Positions 41,833 to 51,733 of a stretch of DNA of 64,000 nt are shown piece by piece (the first letter of the stretch is position 1; every line of letters starts with the position of its first letter). The position numbers and the translations under genes were made by a program. The stretch is taken from contig CALRYY010000009.1 of assembly GCA_943372515.1 (NCBI GenBank), positions 1 to 64,000 of the forward strand, read 5' to 3'. The DNA comes from RAM1 sp943372515. GTDB lineage: Bacteria > Pseudomonadota > Gammaproteobacteria > Burkholderiales > Burkholderiaceae_C. The notes beneath the pieces are model-generated. The model made no database searches. It was given only the letters and a program-made list of their open reading frames with translations, and had not been told where the DNA came from.

Positions 41833-42627
41833 CTAGCGGACGATGCCGCGCTGCGGCGAGGTTTTGCCCAGGAAGTCCAGCATCATGCTGACGTCAGATT
41901 GCGCATCGGGCGACGTATCGGCCAGAGTGGCGATGCGCTCCTGAGCCTGTTCGAGTGTCAGCCCGTCGCGGTACAGGGCCTTGTGCATGGCTTTCACCGC
42001 AGCAATGCGCGGTGCGGAAAAACCGCGGCGGCGCAGCCCCTCGTAATTCATGGACCGCGCCTGGGCTGGCTGGCCCTGGCTCATGACGAAAGGCGGCTGG
42101 TCAGCAAACAGCAGCGAGCACATGGCCGTCATGCCATGGGCACCGATGCGAATGAACTGGTGCGCCACCGTGAAGCCACCCAGGATCACCCAGTCACCCA
42201 CCTCCACATGGCCGGCCAACTGGGTGTTGTTGGCAAAAATGGTGTGGTTGCCCACGATGCAGTCATGCGCCAGATGCACGTAGGCCATGATCCAGTTGTC
42301 GTCCCCCACGCGTGTGACCGCACCGCCGCCCGGCGAGCCGATGTTGAACGTGCAGAACTCGCGGATGGTGTTGCGCTCACCGATGATCAGCTCGCACGGC
42401 TCACCGGCGTACTTTTTGTCCTGCGGCACGGCGCCCAGCGAATTGAACTGGAAGATACGGTTATCGCGCCCGATGGTGGTGTGCCCCTCGATCACGCAAT
42501 GCGCGCCGATGGTGGTGCCGCCGGCAACCTTCACGTGCGGGCCGATCACCGTGTAAGGCCCGACGCTGACCGAGCTGTCTAATTGCGCGCCCGGATCGAC
42601 CAGTGCTGTGGAATGGATGAGGCTCAT
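41833..42627 (-). CDS. lpxA: UDP-N-acetylglucosamine acyltransferase
   Basis: 264 residues, left-handed beta helix of hexapeptide repeats (from IHSTALVDPGAQLDSSVSVGPYTVIGPHVKV through about residue 190) and a helical C-terminal part. It catalyses the first acylation of lipid A. The catalytic His region is MAYVHLAHDCIVGNHTIFANNTQ. It follows fabZ by 21 bases. Confidence 0.97.
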   Translation of the reverse strand: MSLIHSTALVDPGAQLDSSVSVGPYTVIGPHVKVAGGTTIGAHCVIEGHTTIGRDNRIFQFNSLGAVPQDKKYAGEPCELIIGERNTIREFCTFNIGSPGGGAVTRVGDDNWIMAYVHLAHDCIVGNHTIFANNTQLAGHVEVGDWVILGGFTVAHQFIRIGAHGMTAMCSLLFADQPPFVMSQGQPAQARSMNYEGLRRRGFSAPRIAAVKAMHKALYRDGLTLEQAQERIATLADTSPDAQSDVSMMLDFLGKTSPQRGIVR

Positions 42628-42648
42628 GTCCCTCAGATGTCCCGATGA

Positions 42649-43089
42649 TCAGGCGATGGTGCGCATGGTGCACATCAGTTCGGCTTCGCAAGCGATGTTT
42701 TCGCCCACGCGCGCAACAGCCTTGAACTTGAAGATGCCGGCCTTCATGCGGTCCAGAGACACATCCATGACGAGCTGGTCGCCCGGCTCCACCGGCCGCT
42801 TGAACCGTGCACCGTCGATGCCCGCAAAGTAGTAAACCGTCTTGTCGTCGGGCGTCACGCCCACGGTGTCAAAGGCCAGCAAGGCCGCTGCCTGGGCCAT
42901 GGCTTCCAGCATCAAGACACCCGGCATGACGGGGCGGTGCGGAAAGTGGCCCGTAAAAAAGGGCTCGTTCATTGTGACGTTCTTCAGCGCCTTGATGCGC
43001 TTGCCTTTTTCGAGCTCCAGCACGCGGTCTACCAGCAGGAACGGGTAGCGGTGCGGAAGCTGCTTGAGGATCTGGTGGATGTCCATCAT
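42649..43089 (-). CDS. fabZ: (3R)-hydroxymyristoyl-ACP dehydratase
   Basis: 146-residue hot-dog dehydratase of fatty-acid synthesis, catalytic His48 and Glu62 (HFPHRPVMPGVLMLEAMAQ). The start MMDIHQILKQLPHRYPFLLVD overlaps the lpxD stop by four bases (ATGA). It competes with LpxA and LpxD for hydroxyacyl-ACP, which explains its place between them. Confidence 0.98.
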   Translation of the reverse strand: MMDIHQILKQLPHRYPFLLVDRVLELEKGKRIKALKNVTMNEPFFTGHFPHRPVMPGVLMLEAMAQAAALLAFDTVGVTPDDKTVYYFAGIDGARFKRPVEPGDQLVMDVSLDRMKAGIFKFKAVARVGENIACEAELMCTMRTIA

Positions 43090-44063
43090 GATGATTTTGT
43101 TGTCTTTTCCAGGGCCTTGACCCGTTCGCGCAGCGTGTGAAGCTGCTTGAGGGTGGCGGCGTTTTTTTCCCAGTGCGCATTGTCGTCGATGGGGAACACG
43201 CCGGTGTAGTGGCCGGGCTTGCTGATGGACCGCGTCACCACCGTAGCCGCCGAGATATTGACGTGATCCGCCAGCGTCAGGTGGCCCAGCACGATGGCGC
43301 CTCCGCCGATGGTGCAATGAGCGCCGATGGTCGCGCTGCCCGCAACGCCGACGCAGCCCGCCATGGCGGTGTGCCGCCCGACCCGCACGTTGTGTCCGAT
43401 CTGAACCAGGTTGTCGAGCTTGACGCCGTCCTCGATCACAGTGTCATTCAGCGCTCCGCGGTCGATGCAGGTGTTGGCGCCGATCTCCACGTCGTTGCCG
43501 ATGACGACGGCTCCCAGTTGCTCGATCTTTTCCCAGGTGCCTTCATGGGGAGCAAAGCCGAAGCCGTCTGCCCCGATCACCGCGCCCGAGTGGAGGATGC
43601 AGCGCTCACCCACCACGCAGCCCTCGGACACCGTTACCCGAGACTTCAGCACGGTACCCGCGCCAATGCGCGCGCCACGCTCCACCACACACAGAGCGCC
43701 GACCCATGCCGTAGGGTGGATGTCGGCGCCCGGATCCACCACGGCGCTGGCATGAATGCCCACAGCCACCGCCGGCGCGTGCCGGGCCTTCCACAACCGC
43801 GTGGCGCGGGCGAAGTACAAATAAGGATCATCCGTGACGATGCAGGCGCCGCGCTGTGCTGCGGCTTCACGCATTTCGACACCCACAATAACGCAGGCCG
43901 CCCGTGAGGCGGCCAGCTGCTGACGGTAACGCGGGTTGCTCAGAAAGCTCAACGCCGACGCGTCGGCGGATTCCAGCGGGGCAAGGCGTTCAACCTGTGT
44001 TGAAGGGTCGCCGTGCAGTTCACCGCCCAGCGCCTCGACAATGGTGGCTAGACGAAGCGACAC
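43086..44063 (-). CDS. lpxD: UDP-3-O-acylglucosamine N-acyltransferase
   Basis: 325 residues: N-terminal uridine-binding domain (about 1-100), left-handed beta helix (about 100-290) and a C-terminal coiled coil (NAATLKQLHTLRERVKALEK). Catalytic region AVIGADGFGFAPHEG (His) and the neighbouring HSGAVIG. It puts the N-acyl chain on the lipid A precursor. The start is GTG at 44063. Confidence 0.97.
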   Translation of the reverse strand: MSLRLATIVEALGGELHGDPSTQVERLAPLESADASALSFLSNPRYRQQLAASRAACVIVGVEMREAAAQRGACIVTDDPYLYFARATRLWKARHAPAVAVGIHASAVVDPGADIHPTAWVGALCVVERGARIGAGTVLKSRVTVSEGCVVGERCILHSGAVIGADGFGFAPHEGTWEKIEQLGAVVIGNDVEIGANTCIDRGALNDTVIEDGVKLDNLVQIGHNVRVGRHTAMAGCVGVAGSATIGAHCTIGGGAIVLGHLTLADHVNISAATVVTRSISKPGHYTGVFPIDDNAHWEKNAATLKQLHTLRERVKALEKTTKSS

Positions 44064-44084
44064 ACCTTGCTCAGCCGTCGCGGC

Positions 44085-44600
44085 TTACTTGGCGCCGCCG
44101 TTGAGCGCCTTGATCACCTTGTCGGTGATGTCGTGCTTGGGGTTGATGTACACGGCCTCTTGCAGGACCAGGTCGTACTTCTCGGCTTCAGCCACCTGCT
44201 TGACGACGCGGTTGGCGCGCTCAAGCACTTGTTGCAGCTCTTCGCTTTTGCGGGCGTTCAGGTCTTCCTGGAATTCGCGGCGCTTGCGCTGGAATTCACG
44301 ATCCTGGTCCACCAGCTGTTTCTGGCGGGTGACGCGCTGGCTCTCGGGGATGGTCGGCGCCTCACGCTCGAACTTCTCTGATGCGGTCTTGAGGTTGTTG
44401 CCCAGGTCGTTCAGTTCCTTCTCGCGGCGCGAGAATTCCTGTTCGAGCTTGACTTGCGCTGCCTTGGCCGTGGTGGTCTCGCGGAAGATCCGGTCGGTGT
44501 TGACAAAACCGACACGGAAGTCTTCAGCCTGGGCGTTGCTGGTCAGGGACAGGAGCCCCATGGCCAAACCAAGCCAGCATTGACGGGAAAAATACTTCAT
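44085..44600 (-). CDS. skp: Periplasmic chaperone Skp (OmpH)
   Basis: 171 residues with a signal peptide (cleavage near SNAQA, residue 25) and a long charged coiled coil (about 45-140, SRREKELNDLGNNL ... EDLNARKSEELQQVLERANR) that forms the tentacles of the trimer. It carries unfolded outer-membrane proteins to BamA, the adjacent gene. The ATG overlaps the bamA stop by one base. Confidence 0.95.
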   Translation of the reverse strand: MKYFSRQCWLGLAMGLLSLTSNAQAEDFRVGFVNTDRIFRETTTAKAAQVKLEQEFSRREKELNDLGNNLKTASEKFEREAPTIPESQRVTRQKQLVDQDREFQRKRREFQEDLNARKSEELQQVLERANRVVKQVAEAEKYDLVLQEAVYINPKHDITDKVIKALNGGAK

Positions 44601-46897
44601 TAGAAAGACGTTCCAATCTGGAATTGCAATTTCTGGATTCTATCGCCAGCGAACTTGCGCACGGGGTTGGCGATCGCCAGACGCAGGGGACCAATGGGCG
44701 AAATCCAGCTCAAACCGATGCCAGCCGAGGCCCGGAATTGACCAAAATCAAGTTTTTCGGTTTCGCCAAACACGTTGCCGGTATCAAAAAAGCCGAACAT
44801 TCGCAGTGTGCGGTCGTTGCCGGCGCCGGGGAACGGAGCAATGATTTCAGCGTTCAGCGTGATCTTTTTAGGGCCACCGATGCTGGAGCCGGTCACGTCG
44901 CGGGGGCCCAGCGTGCCTTGCTCAAAGCCACGCACCGACCCCAGACCACCTGAGTAAAAGTTCTTGAAAACCGGGAAAGGCCGTCCGCCCAAGCCCTTGC
45001 CCCAGCCGGCTTCGCCGTTGAACGCCAGCGTGAACTGCTTGTTCAGGGGGATGTATTGCTGGTACTGGTAGTTGGCCCGCAGGTAACGCGCATCGCCGCC
45101 CACGCCCCATTCGGATGCCAGGCGCTGGTAGCGGCCATTGTTGGGCACCAGCGTGCTGTCGCGGTCGTCACGCGACCAGCCCAGCGTCAACGGGATCGAA
45201 TGGCTGGTGTAGCCGAATTCGTTGGCATAGGCCAGATACGCCGCCGGGATGTTGGTACCAGGCTTGATCGTGATGCGCTCAATGCCCGTGCCGAAGTAAA
45301 TGGTGTCCACTTCGCTGAACGGCACGCCGAAACGCAGGCCCACGCCAGACGTTACCAGTTCATAGTTGCCACCCTGGTCTTCATAGGGCTTGGAACGGCG
45401 GTGGTAAACGTCGATGGTGCGCGAGATGCCGTCAGGCGTGAAGTACGGGTCCACCGTATTGAAGGCGATGGTGCGGTTGTACTTGCTGGTGTTGACTTCA
45501 ATGCCCAGGTAGTTTCCCGAACCGAAGGCATTTTCCTGCTTGATGCTGAATGACAGCGCCAGCCGCTCGGCGCTGGAAAAGCCCGCGCCCAGTTGCAGGC
45601 TGCCGGTGGGCTTTTCAGCGACGTTGATGTTCAGGTCGATCTGGTCGGGCGAGCCCGGCACGTCCGAGGTTTCGACGTTGACTTCCTTGAAGAAGCCCAG
45701 GCGGTCCACGCGGTCGCGCGACAGCTTGATGCGTTCGGCGTCGTACCAGGACGATTCAAACTGCCGGAACTCGCGGCGCACTACTTCGTCGCGCGTGCGG
45801 TTGTTGCCACCAATATTGACGCGGCGCACATAGGCGCGGCGAGATGGTTCGGCCTGCAGCACAAAGGCAACGCGGTTGTTGACGCGGTCCACCTCGGGGC
45901 GGGCCTCTACCTGGGCAAAGGCGAAACCGAAGTTGCCGAAGTAGTCGGTGAAGGCCTTGGTCGTTTCCGCGACCTGATCAGCGTTGTAGGGCTGACCGGG
46001 CTTGATGGTGACGAGCGACTTGAATTCGTCGTCCTTGTCCAGGTAATTGCCTTCGAGCTTGACGCCAGACACCACATAACGCGCGCCCTCGGTCACGTTG
46101 ACGGTGATGGAGATGTCCTGCTTGTTGGGCGAAATGGCCACCTGTGTGGAATCGATCCGGAATTCGAGATAGCCGCGCGTGAGGTAGTACGAGCGCAGTG
46201 TTTCCAGGTCGGCATTGAGCTTGGCGCGCGCATAGCGGTCCGACTTGGTGTACCAGCTCAGCCAGCCGCCAGTGTCCTGGTCGAACAGGCCCTTGAGTGT
46301 GGATTCAGAAAACGCCTTGGCGCCGACCACACGGATTTCCTTGATCCGCGCGGGCTCGCCCTCGGTCACGCTGTAAGTCAGATTGACGCGGTTGCGCTCG
46401 ATAGGCGTGACGGTGGTGACAATTTCGGCGCCGTACAGACTGCGGTTGATGTACTGGCGCTTGAGTTCCTGCTCGGCGCGGTCGGCCAGCGCCTGGTCAA
46501 ATGGCCGGCCTTCCGTGAGGCCGATGTCACGCAGCGCCTTTTTGAGCACGTCCTTGTCGAATTCCTTGGCGCCGGCGAAATCCACATCTGCGACGGTCGG
46601 GCGTTCTTCAACAATCACCACCAGCACGTCGTTGTTGACCTCCAGGCGTACATCCTTGAACAGGCCCAGCGCAAACAGCGCGCGGATGGCGGCCGAGCCC
46701 TTGTCGTCGCTGTACTGGTCGCCCACACGGAACGGCAGCGACGCAAACACGGTACCGGGCTCCACGCGCTGCAGGCCTTCGACGCGGATGTCGCGCACCG
46801 TGAACGGGTCCACAGCCCATGCCGTATTGGCCACAAACGCCATGGCCACCAGGGCCGAAACGGTGCGCAAGCGAAAGCCGTTGAATTGTTTTTTCAT
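44600..46897 (-). CDS. bamA: Outer membrane protein assembly factor BamA
   Basis: 765 residues: signal peptide (ending TAWA, about residue 28), five POTRA domains (about 30-425) and a C-terminal 16-strand beta barrel. The barrel ends in QIGTSF with a terminal Phe, the outer-membrane signature, and the lid-loop VRGF motif (GGLGSVRGFEQGTLG) is present. It is the core of the BAM insertase. It is 57 bases after rseP. Confidence 0.98.
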   Translation of the reverse strand: MKKQFNGFRLRTVSALVAMAFVANTAWAVDPFTVRDIRVEGLQRVEPGTVFASLPFRVGDQYSDDKGSAAIRALFALGLFKDVRLEVNNDVLVVIVEERPTVADVDFAGAKEFDKDVLKKALRDIGLTEGRPFDQALADRAEQELKRQYINRSLYGAEIVTTVTPIERNRVNLTYSVTEGEPARIKEIRVVGAKAFSESTLKGLFDQDTGGWLSWYTKSDRYARAKLNADLETLRSYYLTRGYLEFRIDSTQVAISPNKQDISITVNVTEGARYVVSGVKLEGNYLDKDDEFKSLVTIKPGQPYNADQVAETTKAFTDYFGNFGFAFAQVEARPEVDRVNNRVAFVLQAEPSRRAYVRRVNIGGNNRTRDEVVRREFRQFESSWYDAERIKLSRDRVDRLGFFKEVNVETSDVPGSPDQIDLNINVAEKPTGSLQLGAGFSSAERLALSFSIKQENAFGSGNYLGIEVNTSKYNRTIAFNTVDPYFTPDGISRTIDVYHRRSKPYEDQGGNYELVTSGVGLRFGVPFSEVDTIYFGTGIERITIKPGTNIPAAYLAYANEFGYTSHSIPLTLGWSRDDRDSTLVPNNGRYQRLASEWGVGGDARYLRANYQYQQYIPLNKQFTLAFNGEAGWGKGLGGRPFPVFKNFYSGGLGSVRGFEQGTLGPRDVTGSSIGGPKKITLNAEIIAPFPGAGNDRTLRMFGFFDTGNVFGETEKLDFGQFRASAGIGLSWISPIGPLRLAIANPVRKFAGDRIQKLQFQIGTSF

Positions 46898-46954
46898 GAG
46901 TCAGGGGTAGCCCGCGAAGCCCGTCGAGGACTAGCGCGGCAACAGCCAAAAAGG

Positions 46955-48328
46955 TTAACCAAACAGGCGGGTGACGTCGTTGAACAGCGCGATTGACATC
47001 ATGACCATGAGCAGCGCCACGCCACCGCGCTGCAACCGCTCCATCCATGCGTCGGAGACGCTTTTCCCGGTCACGCCCTCCCAAAGATAATACATCAGGT
47101 GCCCCCCGTCGAGGACCGGCAGCGGCAGCAGGTTCAACACGCCCAGGCTGACGCTGATCAGGGCAAGAAACACCAGGTATTGCGTCAGGCCCATGCTGGC
47201 AGATTTGCCCGCGTAGTCGGCTATTGTGAGCGGGCCGCTGAGGTTCCTAAGCGACGCTTCACCAATCACCATCTTGCCCATCATGCGCAGCGTCAGGGCG
47301 GACACCTCCCAGGTGCGAACCACACCTTTCCACAACCCTTCAATCGGGCCATGACGAACGGTCACAAATTCAGGCGGCGCGCCCACATAGGCACCAATAC
47401 GCCCCACCGCCAGGCCGTTGTCCTGACGCACGTCGGGGGTGACTTCAAGCGCCACGGTACGGCCTTCGCGCTCGACCTGCCAGGCGCTTGGGCGGCCCTT
47501 GCCCGCGAGCACGGATCCACGGATCAGCTCTCGCAACTGGGAGCCGTCAACGACCGGCACGTCCCCTGTCATACGCACGACGTCGCCCTTGCGCAGACCA
47601 GATTTGTCGGCCGCCCCGCCCGGCACGACATCGCCAATCACCGGCTGCGTCCAGGGCCCCAGGATGCCAATCTGGCGAAAGAGCTTTGCGTCTGCGTCGC
47701 GTGTTTCCAGGCTGCTCAGGCCCAGCATCACTTCCCGCGTGGCGCCGACTTGAACCCGCGTGACTTCCATGCGCAGGTCACGACCGTCCAGTGCGCCGCG
47801 GGTGAGCAGCCAGCGCAGCTGTTCAAACGACTCAATGGGCTCCAGGTCGTCCCCGGCGAAGCCGGCGCTTTGCACCACGTCGCCCCCGCGCAAACCAGCA
47901 GCTTCGGCCACAGAGGTTGCCACCGGGCTGGCCAGCACGGCCTTGGGTTCCTGCACGCCATACCAGTTGACCAGCGCATAAAGCAGCACGGCCAGCAACA
48001 GGTTGGCCGCCGGGCCCGCCGCGACGATGGCGGCGCGTGAACGCAGCGGTTGGGTGTTGAACGCCAGATGGCGCTCGGCTTCGGGTACGGGGGCCTCGCG
48101 CTCGTCCAGCATCTTCACATAGCCACCCAGCGGAAACATGCCGATGACGAATTCGGTGGACTGGCCGTTTTTCTGGTTTTTGGGTTGCCAGCGGTAAAGC
48201 GTCTTGCCAAACCCGACGGAAAAGCGCAGCACCTTGACGCCGCAAGCCACCGCAACCCGGTAATGGCCGTATTCATGTACGGCGATCAGCAGGCCCAGCG
48301 CGACGATGAAAGCAACGACAGTCAGCAT
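46955..48328 (-). CDS. rseP: Site-2 protease RseP
   Basis: 457 residues, inner-membrane zinc metalloprotease. The HExxH site is AVHEYGHY in the first helix, followed by two periplasmic PDZ domains (about 120-280), and the second catalytic Asp is in LNLLPLPVLDGGHLMYY. It cleaves the anti-sigma factor RseA after DegS in the sigma-E response and clears signal peptides. It sits upstream of bamA as usual. Confidence 0.96.
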   Translation of the reverse strand: MLTVVAFIVALGLLIAVHEYGHYRVAVACGVKVLRFSVGFGKTLYRWQPKNQKNGQSTEFVIGMFPLGGYVKMLDEREAPVPEAERHLAFNTQPLRSRAAIVAAGPAANLLLAVLLYALVNWYGVQEPKAVLASPVATSVAEAAGLRGGDVVQSAGFAGDDLEPIESFEQLRWLLTRGALDGRDLRMEVTRVQVGATREVMLGLSSLETRDADAKLFRQIGILGPWTQPVIGDVVPGGAADKSGLRKGDVVRMTGDVPVVDGSQLRELIRGSVLAGKGRPSAWQVEREGRTVALEVTPDVRQDNGLAVGRIGAYVGAPPEFVTVRHGPIEGLWKGVVRTWEVSALTLRMMGKMVIGEASLRNLSGPLTIADYAGKSASMGLTQYLVFLALISVSLGVLNLLPLPVLDGGHLMYYLWEGVTGKSVSDAWMERLQRGGVALLMVMMSIALFNDVTRLFG

Positions 48329-48348
48329 GGGTTCTCCTGATGGCAGCG

Positions 48349-49539
48349 TCAGACTGCCAGACGTTCGACGGTGCCCAGCGCGGCTTCCCGTGCACGGGCG
48401 TCCAGCGCCAGCAATTGTTCCAGCGATTCTGGACTGGAGGTGGTGACGGCGTCCAGTGTTGCAAGATTGACCTGGTGAATCTGGTCAAACCGGATGCGCC
48501 GGTCCAGGAAGGCGGCTACGGCCACTTCGTTGGCGGCGTTGAGTACGGCCGGCGTGCCGGGTACGGCCTCCAGTGCATCCCAGGCCAGTTGCAGGCCCGG
48601 AAAGCGCGCCCGGTGGTCTGCGCTGTCAAATGACTCAAAACTCATGTCGGCCAGACGGCTGAAGTCCAGCGCCTGCGCACCCGACACGATTCGCCCCGGC
48701 CAGGACAGGCCATAGGCGATGGGCACGCGCATGTCGGGCGTACCCAACTGCGCCACCACGGATGCGTCGCGGTACTGGACCATGGAATGGATGACGCTTT
48801 GCGGGTGGATCACAACTTCCAGCCGTTGGGGCGGCAGGCCGAACAGGTGGCGCGCCTCGATCACCTCCAGCGCCTTGTTCATCATGGTGGCTGAATCCAC
48901 CGATATCTTGCGGCCCATGACCCAGTTCGGGTGGGCACATGCCTCTTCAGGTGTCACGTGGCGCAGCGTGGCCGGCGCGCGCGTGCGAAACGGCCCGCCG
49001 GACGCGGTGAGGATGATCTTTTCAACCCGCTCGTCCCAGGTAGCCGGGTCTTCGGGCAAAGACTGGAAGATCGCGGAATGTTCACTGTCTATGGGCAGCA
49101 ACGTCGCCCCGCCCTTACGCACAGCGGCCATGAACAACTCGCCGCCCACCACCAGAGCTTCCTTGTTGGCCAGCAGCAAACGCTTGCCCGCGCGGGCAGC
49201 GGCCAGGCAAGGCGCCAGGCCCGCAGCACCGACGATGGCGGCCATGACGGCGTCCACCTCTTCATGGCTTGAGATCTGTTCGAGCGCGTCGCTCGCCATG
49301 AGAACCTGGGTGCCGAAGCCGCTTTCGCTCAGCCGCGATTGCAATTCGCGGCCATGCCGGGTGCTGGCCATGACGGCAAACTTCGGGCGAAACGTCGCGC
49401 ACTGCGCCAGCATCTCGTCCACCCGCGTCGCGGCGCTCAGCGCAAACACCTCAAATTGATCCGGGTGCCGGGCGATCACATCCAGCGTGTTCGCGCCAAC
49501 CGAGCCCGTTGAGCCCAATACAGTAATGCGCTGCTTCAT
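48349..49539 (-). CDS. dxr: 1-deoxy-D-xylulose 5-phosphate reductoisomerase
   Basis: 396 residues, NADPH-dependent second enzyme of the MEP isoprenoid pathway. N-terminal Rossmann motif GSTGSVGANTLDVI; metal and substrate residues in LLPIDSEHSAIFQ, ILTASGGPFR and NWVMGRKISVDSATMMNKALEVIEA. The ATG overlaps the cdsA stop by four bases. Its product leads to undecaprenyl phosphate by way of UppS in the same cluster. Confidence 0.98.
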   Translation of the reverse strand: MKQRITVLGSTGSVGANTLDVIARHPDQFEVFALSAATRVDEMLAQCATFRPKFAVMASTRHGRELQSRLSESGFGTQVLMASDALEQISSHEEVDAVMAAIVGAAGLAPCLAAARAGKRLLLANKEALVVGGELFMAAVRKGGATLLPIDSEHSAIFQSLPEDPATWDERVEKIILTASGGPFRTRAPATLRHVTPEEACAHPNWVMGRKISVDSATMMNKALEVIEARHLFGLPPQRLEVVIHPQSVIHSMVQYRDASVVAQLGTPDMRVPIAYGLSWPGRIVSGAQALDFSRLADMSFESFDSADHRARFPGLQLAWDALEAVPGTPAVLNAANEVAVAAFLDRRIRFDQIHQVNLATLDAVTTSSPESLEQLLALDARAREAALGTVERLAV

Positions 49540-50387
49540 CGGATCAGCGACGCCAGCATCATCGCCAGGGGCAAGGTGGGCAACAAGGCGTCAACACGGT
49601 CGAGCACGCCGCCATGGCCGGGCAGTAACCCGCTGGAATCCTTGACTCCGGCGCTGCGCTTGACCAGTGACTCCACCAGGTCGCCAACAACACTGAGCGC
49701 AGCCAGAAAGACCACAGCGACCAACAGCAGCCACCAGCCCGCACCTGCCAGGCGCGTGTAAAGGCTGGCCGATGCCACCTGAAAGTGGCTGTCCGCCGCC
49801 ACCCAGGCGACTGCCAGCATCACCACACCCACCATGCCACCCCAGACACCTTCCCAGCTTTTGCCGGGGCTGATGGACGGCGCCAGCCGGCTGCGGGTGA
49901 ATTTGAGCCCGAACGCCCGACCGGCAAAGTAAGCGGCTATGTCCGCCATCCACACCAGCAGCAAAACAGACAGCAGAAAATTGATGCCGATCACGCGCGC
50001 CTGGGCCACGGCCAACCAGGCCAGCCACAACGCCAGCAAACCAGCCACCAGGCGTACGGAGCGCGGAATGCGTGGCCAACCGGCAACGCCAGCACGCAGC
50101 AGCCACGCGCCACCCAGCACCCAGGCCGCACCCCACGCACTCCACAGCATGGGCAAGGGCCGCTGCAGCCACCCAGCCTGCCAGGCCAGGCCGCACAGCG
50201 CCAGGCAGGCCACCGCCAATGCGAGCGACGCGGGCTGGCTGCAGCCGTTGAGCCGGCCCCATTCCCACGCACCTGCTGCGATCAGCACCAGCACGATGGC
50301 GACGAACGGCTCGGGAGCCGGATAAAACAGTGCAGGCAACAGAATGGCCAGCAGGATGATGGCCGTGATGATGCGCTGTTTGAGCAT
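49536..50387 (-). CDS. cdsA: Phosphatidate cytidylyltransferase
   Basis: 283-residue membrane enzyme with eight or so helices making CDP-diacylglycerol. The family signature SPGKSWEGVWGG and S-x(3)-D-region KRSAGVKDSSGLLPGHGGVLDRVDALLP are complete. The start MLKQRIITAIILLAI at 50387 is chosen; longer open frames run into uppS. It is 16 bases after uppS. Confidence 0.97.
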   Translation of the reverse strand: MLKQRIITAIILLAILLPALFYPAPEPFVAIVLVLIAAGAWEWGRLNGCSQPASLALAVACLALCGLAWQAGWLQRPLPMLWSAWGAAWVLGGAWLLRAGVAGWPRIPRSVRLVAGLLALWLAWLAVAQARVIGINFLLSVLLLVWMADIAAYFAGRAFGLKFTRSRLAPSISPGKSWEGVWGGMVGVVMLAVAWVAADSHFQVASASLYTRLAGAGWWLLLVAVVFLAALSVVGDLVESLVKRSAGVKDSSGLLPGHGGVLDRVDALLPTLPLAMMLASLIR

Positions 50388-50403
50388 GGAGGGGCGGCGG
50401 CGA

Positions 50404-51135
50404 TCAGGCCGCCCGTTGTCCGGCTGGTTCGCCGGCCAGTTGGTCTGAGGTCTTGCCAAAGCGGCGTTCACGCTGGCCGTAGTCGGCAATGGCAGCGTCC
50501 AGTGCGGCCTCGTCGAATTCAGGCCACAGCTTGTCTGAAAAATACAGTTCGCAGTAGGCGGCCTGCCACAACAGGAAATTGCTGATGCGCTGCTCACCGC
50601 CGGTGCGGATCAACAGGTCAGGATCGCTCACATGGGCCAACGCCATGGCCTGGTCCATGCTGGTTTCAGTGATCGCCTCACCCCGGGCCGCCAGCCCGGC
50701 CGCAGCCTGGGCGATGTCCCAGCGGCCGCCGTAGTTGAAGCAGACGTTGAATGTCAGGCGTGTATTGCATGACGTCGCGGCCTCGGCCTGGACCAGGCCC
50801 GCGCGCACCTTGTCTGACAGCGCGGAACGGTCGCCCACAAAATGAATTCGCACGCCTTCGGCCTTGAGTTGCGGCACCTCTCGCGCCAGCGCAACAGCCA
50901 GCAGTTCCATCAGGCCTGATACTTCATCGGGCGGGCGGTTCCAGTTTTCGGACGAAAAGGCGAACACCGTGAGCACACGAACGCCGCGTTCACCGCAGTG
51001 ACGCACGCAGGCGCGCAGTGCATCGACACCCTTCTTGTGCCCTGCCACCCGCGGCAGAAACCGGCGCGTGGCCCAACGGCCATTGCCGTCCATCACGATG
51101 GCGATGTGGTGTGGGACCGGTGAAGCGGCAGTCAT
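50404..51135 (-). CDS. uppS: Undecaprenyl pyrophosphate synthase
   Basis: 243-residue cis-prenyltransferase. Catalytic HIAIVMDGNGRWATRR (Asp in the first motif), VFAFSSENWNRP, FNYGGRWDI and the closing LLIRTGGEQRISNFLLWQAAYCELYF match family regions I-V. The start MTAASPVPHHIAIVMD at 51135 is seven bases after frr. It provides the C55 carrier lipid for peptidoglycan and LPS. Confidence 0.97.
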   Translation of the reverse strand: MTAASPVPHHIAIVMDGNGRWATRRFLPRVAGHKKGVDALRACVRHCGERGVRVLTVFAFSSENWNRPPDEVSGLMELLAVALAREVPQLKAEGVRIHFVGDRSALSDKVRAGLVQAEAATSCNTRLTFNVCFNYGGRWDIAQAAAGLAARGEAITETSMDQAMALAHVSDPDLLIRTGGEQRISNFLLWQAAYCELYFSDKLWPEFDEAALDAAIADYGQRERRFGKTSDQLAGEPAGQRAA

Positions 51136-51142
51136 GCGCAAG

Positions 51143-51703
51143 TCAGACCGCCAGGATTTCCTGCTCCTTGGAAGCCACCACCTGATCGATCTCGGCCACG
51201 TGCCGGTCAGTGACTTTCTGGATGTCGGCTTCCGCACGCTTCTGGTCGTCTTCCGAGGCAAGCTTGTCCTTGACCAGCTTCTTGACCGCGTCGTTAGCAT
51301 CACGGCGCAGGTTGCGCACGGCGATCTTGGCGTTCTCGCCCTCTGTGCGCACGAGCTTGGTCATTTCCTTGCGCCGCTCTTCGCTCATGGGGGGCATGGG
51401 TACGCGGATCAGGTCACCCATGGACGCCGGGTTCAGGCCCAGGTCGCTTTCGCGGATGGCCTTTTCGATCTTGGCGCCCATGCCCTTTTCCCAGGGCTGC
51501 ACGCTGATGGTGCGGGCGTCCAGCAGCGACACGTTGGCCACCTGGCTCAACGGGGTCATCGCGCCGTAGTAGTCGACCTGAATGCTGTCCAGCAGTGCCG
51601 GATTGGCACGGCCGGTGCGGATCTTGGTCAGGTTGTTCTTGAAGGCGGCAATGGACTGGTCCATCTTGCCCTCGGTCGTTTTCTTGATGTCAGCAATGGT
51701 CAT
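51143..51703 (-). CDS. frr: Ribosome recycling factor
   Basis: 186 residues, a long three-helix bundle with a beta-alpha-beta domain, as in all RRF proteins: KIRTGRANPALLDSIQVDYYG, SDLGLNPASMGDLIRVPMPPMSEERRKEMTK, and RRDANDAVKKL. It splits post-termination ribosomes with EF-G. It follows pyrH by 30 bases. Confidence 0.98.
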   Translation of the reverse strand: MTIADIKKTTEGKMDQSIAAFKNNLTKIRTGRANPALLDSIQVDYYGAMTPLSQVANVSLLDARTISVQPWEKGMGAKIEKAIRESDLGLNPASMGDLIRVPMPPMSEERRKEMTKLVRTEGENAKIAVRNLRRDANDAVKKLVKDKLASEDDQKRAEADIQKVTDRHVAEIDQVVASKEQEILAV

Positions 51704-51733
51704 GTGGTTCTCCTCAGGCCTGAGCGCTCGCCG

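Noticed and set aside
40552..42582. 676-codon open frame on the plus strand
   Set aside because: Antisense to rnhB, lpxB and lpxA.
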